From the NCBI GenBank assembly GCA_964604135.1, contig CAZRXU010000015.1:1-35092 (forward strand): 35,092 nt of DNA, written 5' to 3'. Made by a program: the position numbers and the translations under genes. This document shows positions 23,632 through 31,503 of the stretch, one piece after another. The DNA comes from Sabulitectum sp964604135. GTDB lineage: Bacteria > Fermentibacterota > Fermentibacteria > Fermentibacterales > JCC-6. Numbering within the stretch: position 1 is the first letter of the stretch; each line of letters opens with the position of its first letter. The notes beneath the pieces were generated by a model. That model was not told the DNA's origin. It made no database searches and saw only the letters and a list, made by a program, of their open reading frames with translations.

Positions 23632-24368
23632 TTACTCTTAAGAAAGATGTGGCTGCGGCAAGGGAATCGTGCAGAATAGTGAGGAAGGTTCTTACTGAGC
23701 TTGCACAGTTTATTCAGCCGGGTGTTACAACGGCGGAGATCAATGCACTGGGAAGGGAAGTTATAAGATCAGAGGGTGCAGTTCCTTCTTTTCTTAACTA
23801 CAACGGTTATCCCGCTGCGGTTTGTGTTTCTATTAACCGCGAAGTTGTGCATGGCATTCCATCCGCCAAGAGGGTCATTAAGGATGGAGATATAGTGGGT
23901 ATTGACGTTGGCGCCTACAAAAACGGTTACCATGGTGATGCTGCAGACACTGTTATGGTAGGCAGTGTATCACCGGAAGCCAGAAGGCTTGTGGAGGTAA
24001 CATACCAGGCAAGAAATCTGGGAATAGCTGCTGCTGTTCGGGGCAATTGCATAGGCGACATCGGTTACGCTGTACAGACTTACGTGGAGGCTAACGGGTT
24101 CAGTGTTGTTCATCAGCTGGTGGGGCACGGAATCGGCAGAAAACTTCATGAGAGTCCTCAGGTACCCAACTACGGAAAAGCGGGTAAGGGCATGAAGCTT
24201 AGTGACGGGCTTTTGCTGGCAATTGAACCTATGGTTAATGCCGGTACTGCAGATGTTAGTGTTCTGCAGGACGGCTGGACTGTTGTTAGCAGTGATGGAA
24301 GTCTCTCCGCTCATGCGGAGAACACCATTATGATCAACGGCAGTAACCCGGAAATATTGACGGCCTAG
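23622..24368 (+). CDS. map: Methionine aminopeptidase type I
   Basis: Removes initiator Met from nascent proteins. The 248 residues carry the metal ligands in GIDVGAYKNGYHGDAADT (two Asp), GHGIGRKLHESP (His), LAIEPMV (Glu) and SAHAENTIMI (Glu), and the His in SINREVVHGIPS. There is no N-terminal SH3-type extension. TTG 23622 is taken as the start since it supplies the helix before the core and overlaps adk by 10 nt; GTG 23649 is a shorter alternative. Confidence 0.93.
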   Translation: MGIVTLKKDVAAARESCRIVRKVLTELAQFIQPGVTTAEINALGREVIRSEGAVPSFLNYNGYPAAVCVSINREVVHGIPSAKRVIKDGDIVGIDVGAYKNGYHGDAADTVMVGSVSPEARRLVEVTYQARNLGIAAAVRGNCIGDIGYAVQTYVEANGFSVVHQLVGHGIGRKLHESPQVPNYGKAGKGMKLSDGLLLAIEPMVNAGTADVSVLQDGWTVVSSDGSLSAHAENTIMINGSNPEILTA

Positions 24369-24416
24369 TCTTTTATAGAGATATTTGCACTTCCTTGACC
24401 CATTGGAGAGGACAAG

Positions 24417-24641
24417 ATGGCAAAAGAACAGGGCATAGTTGTTGACGGAACGGTTCTGGAAACCCTTCCTAACAGCATGTGTCGAGTTGAGCTTGATAAA
24501 CCGGAGGGACATGTTGTTCTCTGCCATGTGTCAGGCAAGATGAGGATGCACTACATTCGAATTCTGATCGGCGACAGGGTTACAGTTGAACTGTCTCCCT
24601 ACGATCTGAGCAGAGGACGGATCACTTACAGGTATAAGTGA
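24417..24641 (+). CDS. infA: Translation initiation factor IF-1
   Basis: The 74-residue OB-fold protein starts MAKEQGIVVDGTVLETLPNS and ends in LSPYDLSRGRITYRYK, the IF-1 signature. IF-1 occupies the A site during initiation. GGAGAGGACAAG precedes the ATG. It follows map after 48 nt and precedes rpmJ by 10 nt. Confidence 0.96.
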   Translation: MAKEQGIVVDGTVLETLPNSMCRVELDKPEGHVVLCHVSGKMRMHYIRILIGDRVTVELSPYDLSRGRITYRYK

Positions 24642-24651
24642 GGTAAAGACA

Positions 24652-24768
24652 ATGAAAGTACGCAGTTCAGTTAAAAAGATTTGCGAACACTGTCGAATTG
24701 TAAGGCGTGAGGGGCGGGTATTCGTAATATGTTCCCGCAACCCCCGTCACAAACAGCGACAGGGATAG
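24652..24768 (+). CDS. rpmJ: 50S ribosomal protein L36, zinc-binding form
   Basis: The 38 codons start MKVRSSVKKICEHCRIVRR and carry Cys11, Cys14, Cys27 and His32, the C+ zinc ribbon of L36. The end NPRHKQRQG is canonical. AGGTAAAG precedes ATG 24652. It lies between infA and rpsM as in most bacteria. Confidence 0.96.
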   Translation: MKVRSSVKKICEHCRIVRREGRVFVICSRNPRHKQRQG

Positions 24769-24797
24769 CTGCAGGGCGGCATTAACGGAGGTATCAA

Positions 24798-25163
24798 GTG
24801 GCGAGAATAGCAGGTGTGGATCTGCCGCGTAACAAAATGGTGGTTTACGCGCTTCCATACATTCACGGTATTGGCATGACTTCTTCAAAGGAAATCCTGA
24901 CAAAAGCTGGAATTCCTTTTGAAAGAAGCACCGATACCCTTACGGAGACCGATGTTGCAGCTCTTCGTAAAGTTATAGAGGAAGACTACAAGGTTGAAGG
25001 TTCCCTCAGAACAGAGGTAAACATGAACCGCAAGAGGCTGATGGATATCGGCTGCTATCGCGGTCTCAGGCACAGAAAGAACCTTCCTGTGAGAGGGCAG
25101 CGTACCCACACAAACGCCAGAACAAGAAAAGGACCCAAGCGTGGTCACGGGAAGAGGAGGTAG
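24798..25163 (+). CDS. rpsM: 30S ribosomal protein S13
   Basis: The 121 residues match S13 (MARIAGVDLPRNKMVVYALP; YIHGIGMTSSKEILTKAGI; GCYRGLRHRKNLPVRGQRTH; ending GPKRGHGKRR). It forms head bridges and contacts P-site tRNA. The start is GTG 24798, with GGAGG upstream. Confidence 0.96.
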   Translation: MARIAGVDLPRNKMVVYALPYIHGIGMTSSKEILTKAGIPFERSTDTLTETDVAALRKVIEEDYKVEGSLRTEVNMNRKRLMDIGCYRGLRHRKNLPVRGQRTHTNARTRKGPKRGHGKRR

Positions 25164-25170
25164 GTGAGTC

Positions 25171-25569
25171 ATGCCAAAGGCAAAAGCACGCAGAGCTACC
25201 AAAAAAATAGCAAAGGTCTCTGATATACATGGTGTGGCACACATCAAGTCATCTTTCAACAACACGGTTATCACCATTTCAGACAGAACCGGGAATGTAA
25301 TCACCTGGGCCAGCGGTGGCACAACAGGTGTTAAGGGAACCAGAAAGAGCACAGCATTTGCAGCCAGCCAGGCTTCTGTGCAGGTTGCGGAAAAGGCTCT
25401 TGAAGCAGGGCTGAAAAAAGTTGAAGTCTGGGTTAGAGGACCCGGGTCAGGTAGAGAAGCGGCAGTTCGCGCTCTTCAGTCAACAGACCTGGAAGTAACC
25501 GGAGTGAAGGATATAACCAGAATACCCCACAACGGTTGCAGGCCTAACAAGAGGCGCCGGGGCAAGTAA
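25171..25569 (+). CDS. rpsK: 30S ribosomal protein S11
   Basis: The 132 residues show GVAHIKSSFNNTVITISDRT, TWASGGTTGVKGTRKSTAFA, and the C-terminal DITRIPHNGCRPNKRRRGK. S11 lies in the platform near the E-site mRNA. In the usual alpha operon rpsD would follow; here rpoA comes next after 28 nt. Confidence 0.96.
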   Translation: MPKAKARRATKKIAKVSDIHGVAHIKSSFNNTVITISDRTGNVITWASGGTTGVKGTRKSTAFAASQASVQVAEKALEAGLKKVEVWVRGPGSGREAAVRALQSTDLEVTGVKDITRIPHNGCRPNKRRRGK

Positions 25570-25597
25570 CGGAAACTTCAGCGATCAGGGAGATACG

Positions 25598-26578
25598 ATG
25601 GAATTCATGAAACTTCATCTGCCGGATATCATAGAGTGGGATAGTGAAACACTTACCGATGTTTACGGTAGAATGACTGTTACTGCTCTTGAAAGAGGGT
25701 TCGGCAGAACGCTGGGTACAGCTCTTAGAAGAGTCATGCTCTCGTCTCTGGAAGGAGCAGCTCCGGTTTCTGTTTCAATTAAAGGTGCCGAGCACGAGTT
25801 CAGTGTATTGAGCGGTGTGATGGAAGATGTTCCAGACATAATCCTCAATGTGAAGTCACTTTCAGTCAGGTATGACGGCGAAGAGACTGTACAGCTAGTG
25901 CTGAAGGCTGACAAACCGGGAGTGTATACAGGCGCATCGTTTGAATGTCCCGAGGGTGTAGCCATAGCCAATCCCGATCAGGTTATAGCAGAGATCACGG
26001 ATAGTGGTACAGAGCTTGAGATTTCTGTTGATGTTGAAAGAGGAAAGGGCTTTGTTACACAGGACGAATGGTACAACACAGGCAAGGGTCGTGAAATCGG
26101 TACAATCCTGGTTGATTCGTGGTTCTGCCCTGTGAAGAAGGTTAACTTTGAAGTGAAGAGTGCCAGGGTCGGAGACAGAACCGACTACGATCGGCTCGGC
26201 ATCGAAGTGACCACCGATGGCAGCATTTCACCGAAAGATGCAATAGAAAATGCCACCAGAATTCTCATGAGACATTTTGAGATGATTCTGGGTATCGGTC
26301 TGGAAGAGCCTGCTCCGGAAATTGTTGAGACAGAGGAAGAGGAAACTGTTGAGGTTTCTGCACCTGCACTTGAATCTGCTGCAGAGGATGTGGATCTTGC
26401 CGATACGGACCTCTCTAAGAGGTATGTAAAAATCCTGTCAGCAGGTGGTATTGCCACCATCGATCAGCTGGCAGCGAAGACTGAAAGCGAGCTTCTTGAG
26501 CTTCGCAATTTCGGAGCGGCATCTTTGAATGTTGTTCGGGAACTGCTGGAAACTCACGGACGCTCACTGGCTGAATAG
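25598..26578 (+). CDS. rpoA: RNA polymerase alpha subunit
   Basis: The 326 residues have the NTD assembly motifs (ERGFGRTLGTALRRVMLSSL; GVMEDVPDIILNVKSL; DYDRLGIEVTTDGSISPKDA), an acidic linker at about 240-268 and a CTD ending LLETHGRSLAE. In the CTD the helix that contacts UP-element DNA reads LSKRYVKIL. Arg equivalent to E. coli 265 is kept, but the N268, C269, K298 and E302 equivalents read K, I, A and V. The gene follows rpsK directly, with rplQ 18 nt downstream. Confidence 0.96.
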   Translation: MEFMKLHLPDIIEWDSETLTDVYGRMTVTALERGFGRTLGTALRRVMLSSLEGAAPVSVSIKGAEHEFSVLSGVMEDVPDIILNVKSLSVRYDGEETVQLVLKADKPGVYTGASFECPEGVAIANPDQVIAEITDSGTELEISVDVERGKGFVTQDEWYNTGKGREIGTILVDSWFCPVKKVNFEVKSARVGDRTDYDRLGIEVTTDGSISPKDAIENATRILMRHFEMILGIGLEEPAPEIVETEEEETVEVSAPALESAAEDVDLADTDLSKRYVKILSAGGIATIDQLAAKTESELLELRNFGAASLNVVRELLETHGRSLAE

Positions 26579-26596
26579 AAAGGAACGGGAGTTTAG

Positions 26597-26971
26597 ATGC
26601 GCCACAGGAAAACAACTCCCAAGCTGGGCAGAAAGAAGGACGCCAGAACCAGAATGCTCCGTAATCTGGTAACATCTCTTTTTCTTGAGGAGAGAATTGT
26701 TACCAGTCACGCCAGAGCAAAGGCGACCAGAAGTCTGGCCGAGAGAATAATAACAAAGGGAAAAAAGGATACAGTTCACTCACGCAGACTGGTTGCCGGT
26801 ATGGTTTACGGATCTGATGCAGTGAAGAAGTTATTCAACGAACTTGGTCCCCGCTATGCGGACAGACCAGGTGGTTACACCCGTATAATAAAGCTTGGCC
26901 CGCGTCATGGAGACGCTGCCGAAGCTGTTATTCTCGAGCTTGTAGACTCTCCCGCCGACAGCGGGAAGTAA
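26597..26971 (+). CDS. rplQ: 50S ribosomal protein L17
   Basis: The 124 residues match L17: MRHRKTTPKLGRKKDARTRM, LRNLVTSLFLEERIVTSHAR, then GGYTRIIKLGPRHGDAAEAV. It lies near the tunnel exit. It is normally the last gene of the alpha operon, but pfkA follows after only 6 nt. Confidence 0.95.
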   Translation: MRHRKTTPKLGRKKDARTRMLRNLVTSLFLEERIVTSHARAKATRSLAERIITKGKKDTVHSRRLVAGMVYGSDAVKKLFNELGPRYADRPGGYTRIIKLGPRHGDAAEAVILELVDSPADSGK

Positions 26972-26977
26972 GAACGC

Positions 26978-27943
26978 TTGAAAGCAATTGCAGTTCTTAC
27001 CAGCGGGGGCGACTCCCCTGGAATGAACGCCGGAATCAGGGCCACTGTGAGAACTGCTCTCACCAGTGGCCTTTCCGTGTTCGGTGTCAGGCGTGGGTAT
27101 CAGGGTCTTATAGAAGATGACATGATCCCCATGAAGTCCACAGATGTCAGCAACATCCTTCAGCGCGGCGGTACCATCCTTCACTCTGCCAGGAGTGAGG
27201 AATTCAGAACATCAGCTGGCCGCTTAAAGGCAGCTGAGCATCTGAAGAACCGCGGTATTGACGGGCTTGTTGTTTTTGGAGGAGACGGCAGCTTCCGGGG
27301 AGCGAACGACCTGCAGCTTGAGCACGCTATACGTGTTGTTGGTGCTCCTGCAACAATAGACAACGACATATGGGGAAGTGATTTTACAATTGGTTTTGAC
27401 ACAGCGGTGAACACAGCCCTTGAAGCTATCGACAAGGTAAGAGATACTGCTGCCGCCCACGACCGCCTTTTCATAGTTGAAGTTATGGGAAGGTACGCAG
27501 GTTTCATAGCTCTTGAAGTGGGCATCGGTGTCGGTGCCGAGGAAATACTGATTCCGGAAACAGTTACAGATATTCCGGCTGTGTGTCGTAAACTGGCTGG
27601 AAGGTACAGAAGCGGCAGAACTTCAAGTATTCTTGTTGTTGCCGAGGGCGATGAGGCAGGTAATGCATACGAGATAGCCGAAAAGATCGAGAAACACTCC
27701 GGCTTTAAAAGTCATGTTACAATCCTCGGCCATGTACAGCGTGGAGGAAGCCCCACTGCCGCAGACAGAATGCTTGCCACAAAACTTGGCTACGGAGCAG
27801 TAAAAGCCCTGCTGGACAATGCTGCCCCCTGTATGGTCGGCGTACAGAACGGTGTAATCAACCGCCACCCGCTGGCCGACGCCTGGACCCGCAGGAAAGA
27901 CCTAGATAAGCTGCTTGTTCAACTTAGCTCCGGTCTGGAGTAA
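26978..27943 (+). CDS. pfkA: 6-phosphofructokinase, ATP-type
   Basis: Phosphorylates fructose 6-phosphate in glycolysis. The 321 residues (family 319-320) carry TSGGDSPGMNAGIR at the start, GGDGSFRGAND (ATP-type Gly after GGDGS), TIDNDIWGSDFTIGFDTA with the catalytic Asp, EVMGRYAGF and VTILGHVQRGGSPTAADR. The residue in PATIDND is Ala where PPi-dependent enzymes have Lys, which supports ATP use. The start is TTG 26978, with GGGAAGTAAG upstream, only 6 nt after rplQ. It is therefore probably co-transcribed with ribosomal protein genes, an unusual placement that would link glycolytic flux to growth rate. Confidence 0.94.
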   Translation: MKAIAVLTSGGDSPGMNAGIRATVRTALTSGLSVFGVRRGYQGLIEDDMIPMKSTDVSNILQRGGTILHSARSEEFRTSAGRLKAAEHLKNRGIDGLVVFGGDGSFRGANDLQLEHAIRVVGAPATIDNDIWGSDFTIGFDTAVNTALEAIDKVRDTAAAHDRLFIVEVMGRYAGFIALEVGIGVGAEEILIPETVTDIPAVCRKLAGRYRSGRTSSILVVAEGDEAGNAYEIAEKIEKHSGFKSHVTILGHVQRGGSPTAADRMLATKLGYGAVKALLDNAAPCMVGVQNGVINRHPLADAWTRRKDLDKLLVQLSSGLE

Positions 27944-27994
27944 CTCCCGTTGCCGTGATTCATTGCTTCAGGCATATTTAAACCGGGATTATCT

Positions 27995-28504
27995 TTGTTG
28001 AACAGTTTCAGAATGGAGAGGGATTTGCAGGAAGACACGAAGATTGTGCTGAAACATCTTGCTGTTCGATTCCTCCTGTCAATTCCGTTTTTTGCAGTAG
28101 GTCTGCTGCTGATGGCCCGGGTGGAGCTTATTTCCATCCTGGGTCTTATTCTTCTTGTGTTCGCTTCTCTGCTGCTGATTCGCCCTCTCACCGAATTACT
28201 GACGCTTACGTCAGGGTCTGCAATTTTCCCTCGAAAGATGAGTAGCAGGGCAAGTCTGATGTTCAGCATTGCAGACACGAAAATTATGCTAAAGGAGTAC
28301 GATGAGGCTCTTCGGCAGTTGAGGGAAATGATACAGCAGGATCCTGACACTCTTGAGATATACACACGGATCATGAAACTGGCAGTTGACAAAATGAAGC
28401 AGCCGGAGATTGCAAAGGAAGCTTTCCACGAAGGTCTCCAGAACCTCACAGTTCTAAGAGATCGAAAGATACTGGCGAATACCTACAAGGAGCTCATGCT
28501 TTAG
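27995..28504 (+). CDS. Membrane-anchored TPR-like protein
   Basis: The 169 residues have two membrane helices (about 24-42 and 46-66) forming a hairpin. A soluble helical part follows (about 85-165) with TPR-like repeats (ASLMFSIADTKIMLKEYDEA; IYTRIMKLAVDKMKQPEIA). The start is uncertain: TTG 27995, TTG 27998 or ATG 28013, none with a strong ribosome binding site. It resembles small TPR adaptors of the bacterial inner membrane; the partner is unknown. Confidence 0.6.
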   Translation: MLNSFRMERDLQEDTKIVLKHLAVRFLLSIPFFAVGLLLMARVELISILGLILLVFASLLLIRPLTELLTLTSGSAIFPRKMSSRASLMFSIADTKIMLKEYDEALRQLREMIQQDPDTLEIYTRIMKLAVDKMKQPEIAKEAFHEGLQNLTVLRDRKILANTYKELML

Positions 28505-28508
28505 CAGA

Positions 28509-28524
28509 TACACTCTGCAGTGTA
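28509..28524 (+). terminator. Weak terminator-like hairpin after the TPR gene
   Basis: TACACT-CTGC-AGTGTA forms a perfect 6-bp stem 4 nt after the stop, followed by CTGTATTATT rather than a clean T-tract. No other feature is evident up to 28735. Confidence 0.3.
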
Positions 28525-28735
28525 CTGTATTATTCCGATATTAAGCCGGCATGGGGATTCTACACAGGATAGCCATCTCATAAGCATTGCGGCATTACTC
28601 GGATACATCTACATGATACACACTGCTGCGGTCTATTGACCCGTAGTGTCAGGTAATACATCTTCTCAGCGTCAAAATGGATTTGATTTTCAGAAGCAGT
28701 TCCGCAATCGCAGTTGGCCGTCAAATGGAGTATTC

Positions 28736-29737
28736 GTGGTCTGGTTAGACAATTCGAGAATAATTGCAATATTTGCAGTGATATTTCTGCACTCTGCGGC
28801 AGGTGTTCTTGTAGAGAATGATATTGGTACAACAAGCTGGTGGATGGGGAATATCTATGATTCCCTTGTAAGCTGGTGCGTTCCAGTATTTGTGATGATC
28901 AGCGGCGCATTGCTGCTTAACCCGGACAAAAAAGAAGACTTGAACACTTTCTACCGGAAAAGACTGTCACGGGTATTTATCCCTTTCATCTTCTGGTCCA
29001 TTTTTTTTCTAATCATAAGATGCGCAGCTAACTGCAAGCTTCCGACTATGAAGTATTTGGCAACAAATATTCTTTCCGGTAAACCATACTACCATATGTG
29101 GTTTTTGTACATGATCATGATTCTTTACTTGTTTACACCGTTTTTAAGGAAGATTGTCGCAGGTTCATCACGCAGAGAAATTACAATTCTAGTTGTTCTT
29201 TCATTCACTGTATCCGCGCTGAATGCCATTGCCGGTGTTGTGTTTTCTATTGAGTCCAAGTTGTTCATTAATTGGTTTCTGCCCTACATACCATACTTTT
29301 TTCTTGGGTATTTGATCCGGACAAACAAGAAAAGCTACCCGGTGTATGCCTTATGGGGCGTATTTTTTGTATCTGTTGTTTTGACGGCGGTCGGGTGTTA
29401 CGCAATTGGGAAAAAAGAGGGTTTAGATACGGGGATGTATTTCTATCATAACTTCAGCGTCACCGCGATTCCGATGTCCATCAGTGTTATGTACATTCTA
29501 AAGTCCTGTGTGCGGCCTGTCGGCAGTGTTGCGCTGTCCAGGAAGATATCTGCCTTGACCCTGGGTGTTTACCTGATACATCCCATCGCCCTTAAAGCAA
29601 TTACAAACGCTGGATATGGACCTTTGGTTTTTTCTCCGGTAGTATCTATTCCTGTTGTAGCTGTGGCCGTTTTTGCATCAGCTTTAGCTGCAGCATGGGT
29701 GATCAAGAATATTCCATATCTGAAACGAATCATTTAG
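28736..29737 (+). CDS. Acyltransferase family 3 integral membrane protein
   Basis: This family transfers acyl groups to sugars or peptidoglycan/LPS components at the membrane (WecH, OatA N-terminal domain, OafA). From GTG 28736 the protein has 333 residues starting VVWLDNSRIIAIFAVIFLH, with the catalytic-type His after helix 1, then SWCVPVFVMISGALLLNP, FYRKRLSRVFIPFIFW and YYHMWFLYMIMILYLFTPFL. About ten membrane helices are evident. GTG 28736 has GGAG 5 nt upstream. The longer frame from GTG 28646 adds a polar 30-residue extension without a ribosome binding site. It is monocistronic, and the sequence around it is AT-richer than the ribosomal cluster. The substrate is unknown. Confidence 0.85.
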   Translation: MVWLDNSRIIAIFAVIFLHSAAGVLVENDIGTTSWWMGNIYDSLVSWCVPVFVMISGALLLNPDKKEDLNTFYRKRLSRVFIPFIFWSIFFLIIRCAANCKLPTMKYLATNILSGKPYYHMWFLYMIMILYLFTPFLRKIVAGSSRREITILVVLSFTVSALNAIAGVVFSIESKLFINWFLPYIPYFFLGYLIRTNKKSYPVYALWGVFFVSVVLTAVGCYAIGKKEGLDTGMYFYHNFSVTAIPMSISVMYILKSCVRPVGSVALSRKISALTLGVYLIHPIALKAITNAGYGPLVFSPVVSIPVVAVAVFASALAAAWVIKNIPYLKRII

Positions 29738-29827
29738 AAAGAGACGGAAATAAAACACAGATGTCTGATAGCAATGATGAATTGAGTTTCGGGCAGAGCT
29801 GCTGACAGGCATGTTTGGAGGAGATTT

Positions 29828-30295
29828 TTGAACAGTTTGAAGAAGTACAGAAATATTATGCTCTGTAGCCTGTTCCTTGTTTCATCCGGATACGCTCAGG
29901 CTGAAGAGAGTCAAAACACGGTTATGGATTGTGCGAGAAGCGCAATAGTTTCAGAAGTGAATTACCTGGGAGACGGTGAATTCAGTTTCACATTACAGTC
30001 GTCAGATAGCAGCAATATTACCGACTCAGGCGTATTCGGGGAAAGAGATCATGTAGTTTTAGCTTTTAACGCTGATCTGCTTGAGGGAGTTCGAATTGTT
30101 GTTTATTCAGACAATGAACTTATTACACGCGAAGATATTAAGCTCTCCGGAAGAGAATTAATCAATTTACTGCTGCAAAAGATGTGCACGCACGCGAATA
30201 TCAATCTGACATTTGCTGTGGCAACAAGTGATAGTATTGACCTGAATGCAGACACTTCATTTGATATTGTTTATTTCCAGGTTAATGAAGAATAG
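29828..30295 (+). CDS. Exported protein of unknown function
   Basis: The 155 residues start with a signal peptide (basic NSLKKYR, hydrophobic core, cleavage likely after AQA at 25). The mature part is acidic and beta-rich (GEFSFTLQSSDSSNITDSG; HVVLAFNADLLEGVRIVVYS; LNADTSFDIVYFQVNEE). I recognise no family. TTG 29828 is chosen because GGAGGAG lies just upstream. The beta-propeller lipoprotein follows after 51 nt, so the two may be co-expressed. Confidence 0.65.
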   Translation: MNSLKKYRNIMLCSLFLVSSGYAQAEESQNTVMDCARSAIVSEVNYLGDGEFSFTLQSSDSSNITDSGVFGERDHVVLAFNADLLEGVRIVVYSDNELITREDIKLSGRELINLLLQKMCTHANINLTFAVATSDSIDLNADTSFDIVYFQVNEE

Positions 30296-30346
30296 GACTG
30301 AAGCAACAGGGTCTTGATTGTGGCGATACTTTCCAGGAGATGAAAG

Positions 30347-31450
30347 ATGATCTTCAGCAGAAAACTATCTGTATTGGCTTTGTTTGGATTGCTTGCCCTG
30401 CCGGGGTGCGATTCGGCTGACAATTCAAACAGAGATAATCTTACCAGCATTGATTCAACCAGTAGTATGTGTCATCCTGACACACTGCAGAAGTGGTCTG
30501 TATGGGCTATGAGAACAGATGATGGATTGTGGGAGAATGCTGCAGGTCATGATGTAAGACTCAGGTTGATCCGTACCTACGGTGGCGAGGATATGATAGA
30601 TCCACCGTTCTACAAAGCTAATGCAATTCATCTGTCTGGCGATACACTGTTTGTATCAGATCAGGCGCAGGAAGCTTTGATCTGTATGGATCTGGATGGC
30701 TCTGTTCTATGGAAGTACGGGGAGGAAGGCGAAGGTCCAGGTCATTTTACATACATAGGCTTCTTAGATACAGGCTCCGACTGGATCGCAGTGTGCGACA
30801 CTTATGGCGAATGTGTTGAAATACTGAATCGCAGTGGAGAGCTTCAAACCATAATTCCAGTGAGTAATCCCCTGGATGTGATAGCTCTGTCCGACACTAC
30901 TGTTGCGGTTCTGTCAAAAGCGGAACAGGGTGGAAATGTTCATGTTTATACTCTGCCGGATTCTTTGATGTTTTCCTTTGGTAGACCATCATGGACTCAC
31001 TATGGAACGCGGTCAAATATGGATCTGTCGGGCTTTCTGCTGGGAGATTCTATTGTAGTAATGTCCAGATTCTGTAATCAGGCGTTCTTCTTTGATATGA
31101 GTACAAGAACCGTCTCGGAGGATTTCGCAAAAAATTACCCGACAGAATACCAGACAACACATGACGGTGTGGCATGGACTGTAACGGGGCAGCCGTTTCT
31201 TGGCCCGGAAAGCACTTTGTGCGTCAGTTTGCCTGCATTCAACTCAAGGGGAGAATTCAGGGTCTCAAACACTCCATTTGAAGAATATGCTCCTGTAACA
31301 ATCGTTGACCGTTATGATCTTCAAGGAAACTACCTTGACAGTTTTTGCATTCCAATACCTGGAGGCGGGGATTGTTTCTACTCGCAGGAATACGGATTAT
31401 TTGTGGGACAGTACGTCACAGGTATGATATATCGCTTCGAAGTAATCTAA
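30347..31450 (+). CDS. Lipoprotein with a six-bladed beta-propeller
   Basis: The 367 residues begin with a lipoprotein signal (hydrophobic core, lipobox LPGC, Cys21), so the protein is lipid-anchored in the envelope. The mature part has propeller blades typical of NHL/6-bladed proteins, for example HLSGDTLFVSDQAQEALICM, GEEGEGPGHFTYIG and IVDRYDLQGNYLDSFCIPI. AGGAGATG lies just upstream of ATG 30347. The C-terminal blades resemble the truncated pseudogene at 34396-34908, pointing to a locally duplicated family. The role is probably protein or ligand binding; no catalytic motif was seen. Confidence 0.8.
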   Translation: MIFSRKLSVLALFGLLALPGCDSADNSNRDNLTSIDSTSSMCHPDTLQKWSVWAMRTDDGLWENAAGHDVRLRLIRTYGGEDMIDPPFYKANAIHLSGDTLFVSDQAQEALICMDLDGSVLWKYGEEGEGPGHFTYIGFLDTGSDWIAVCDTYGECVEILNRSGELQTIIPVSNPLDVIALSDTTVAVLSKAEQGGNVHVYTLPDSLMFSFGRPSWTHYGTRSNMDLSGFLLGDSIVVMSRFCNQAFFFDMSTRTVSEDFAKNYPTEYQTTHDGVAWTVTGQPFLGPESTLCVSLPAFNSRGEFRVSNTPFEEYAPVTIVDRYDLQGNYLDSFCIPIPGGGDCFYSQEYGLFVGQYVTGMIYRFEVI

Positions 31451-31503
31451 TACAGAAACTCAGTGTGCTGATTTACATCAGAAACCTTGTGAGTTTAAAA
31501 GGG

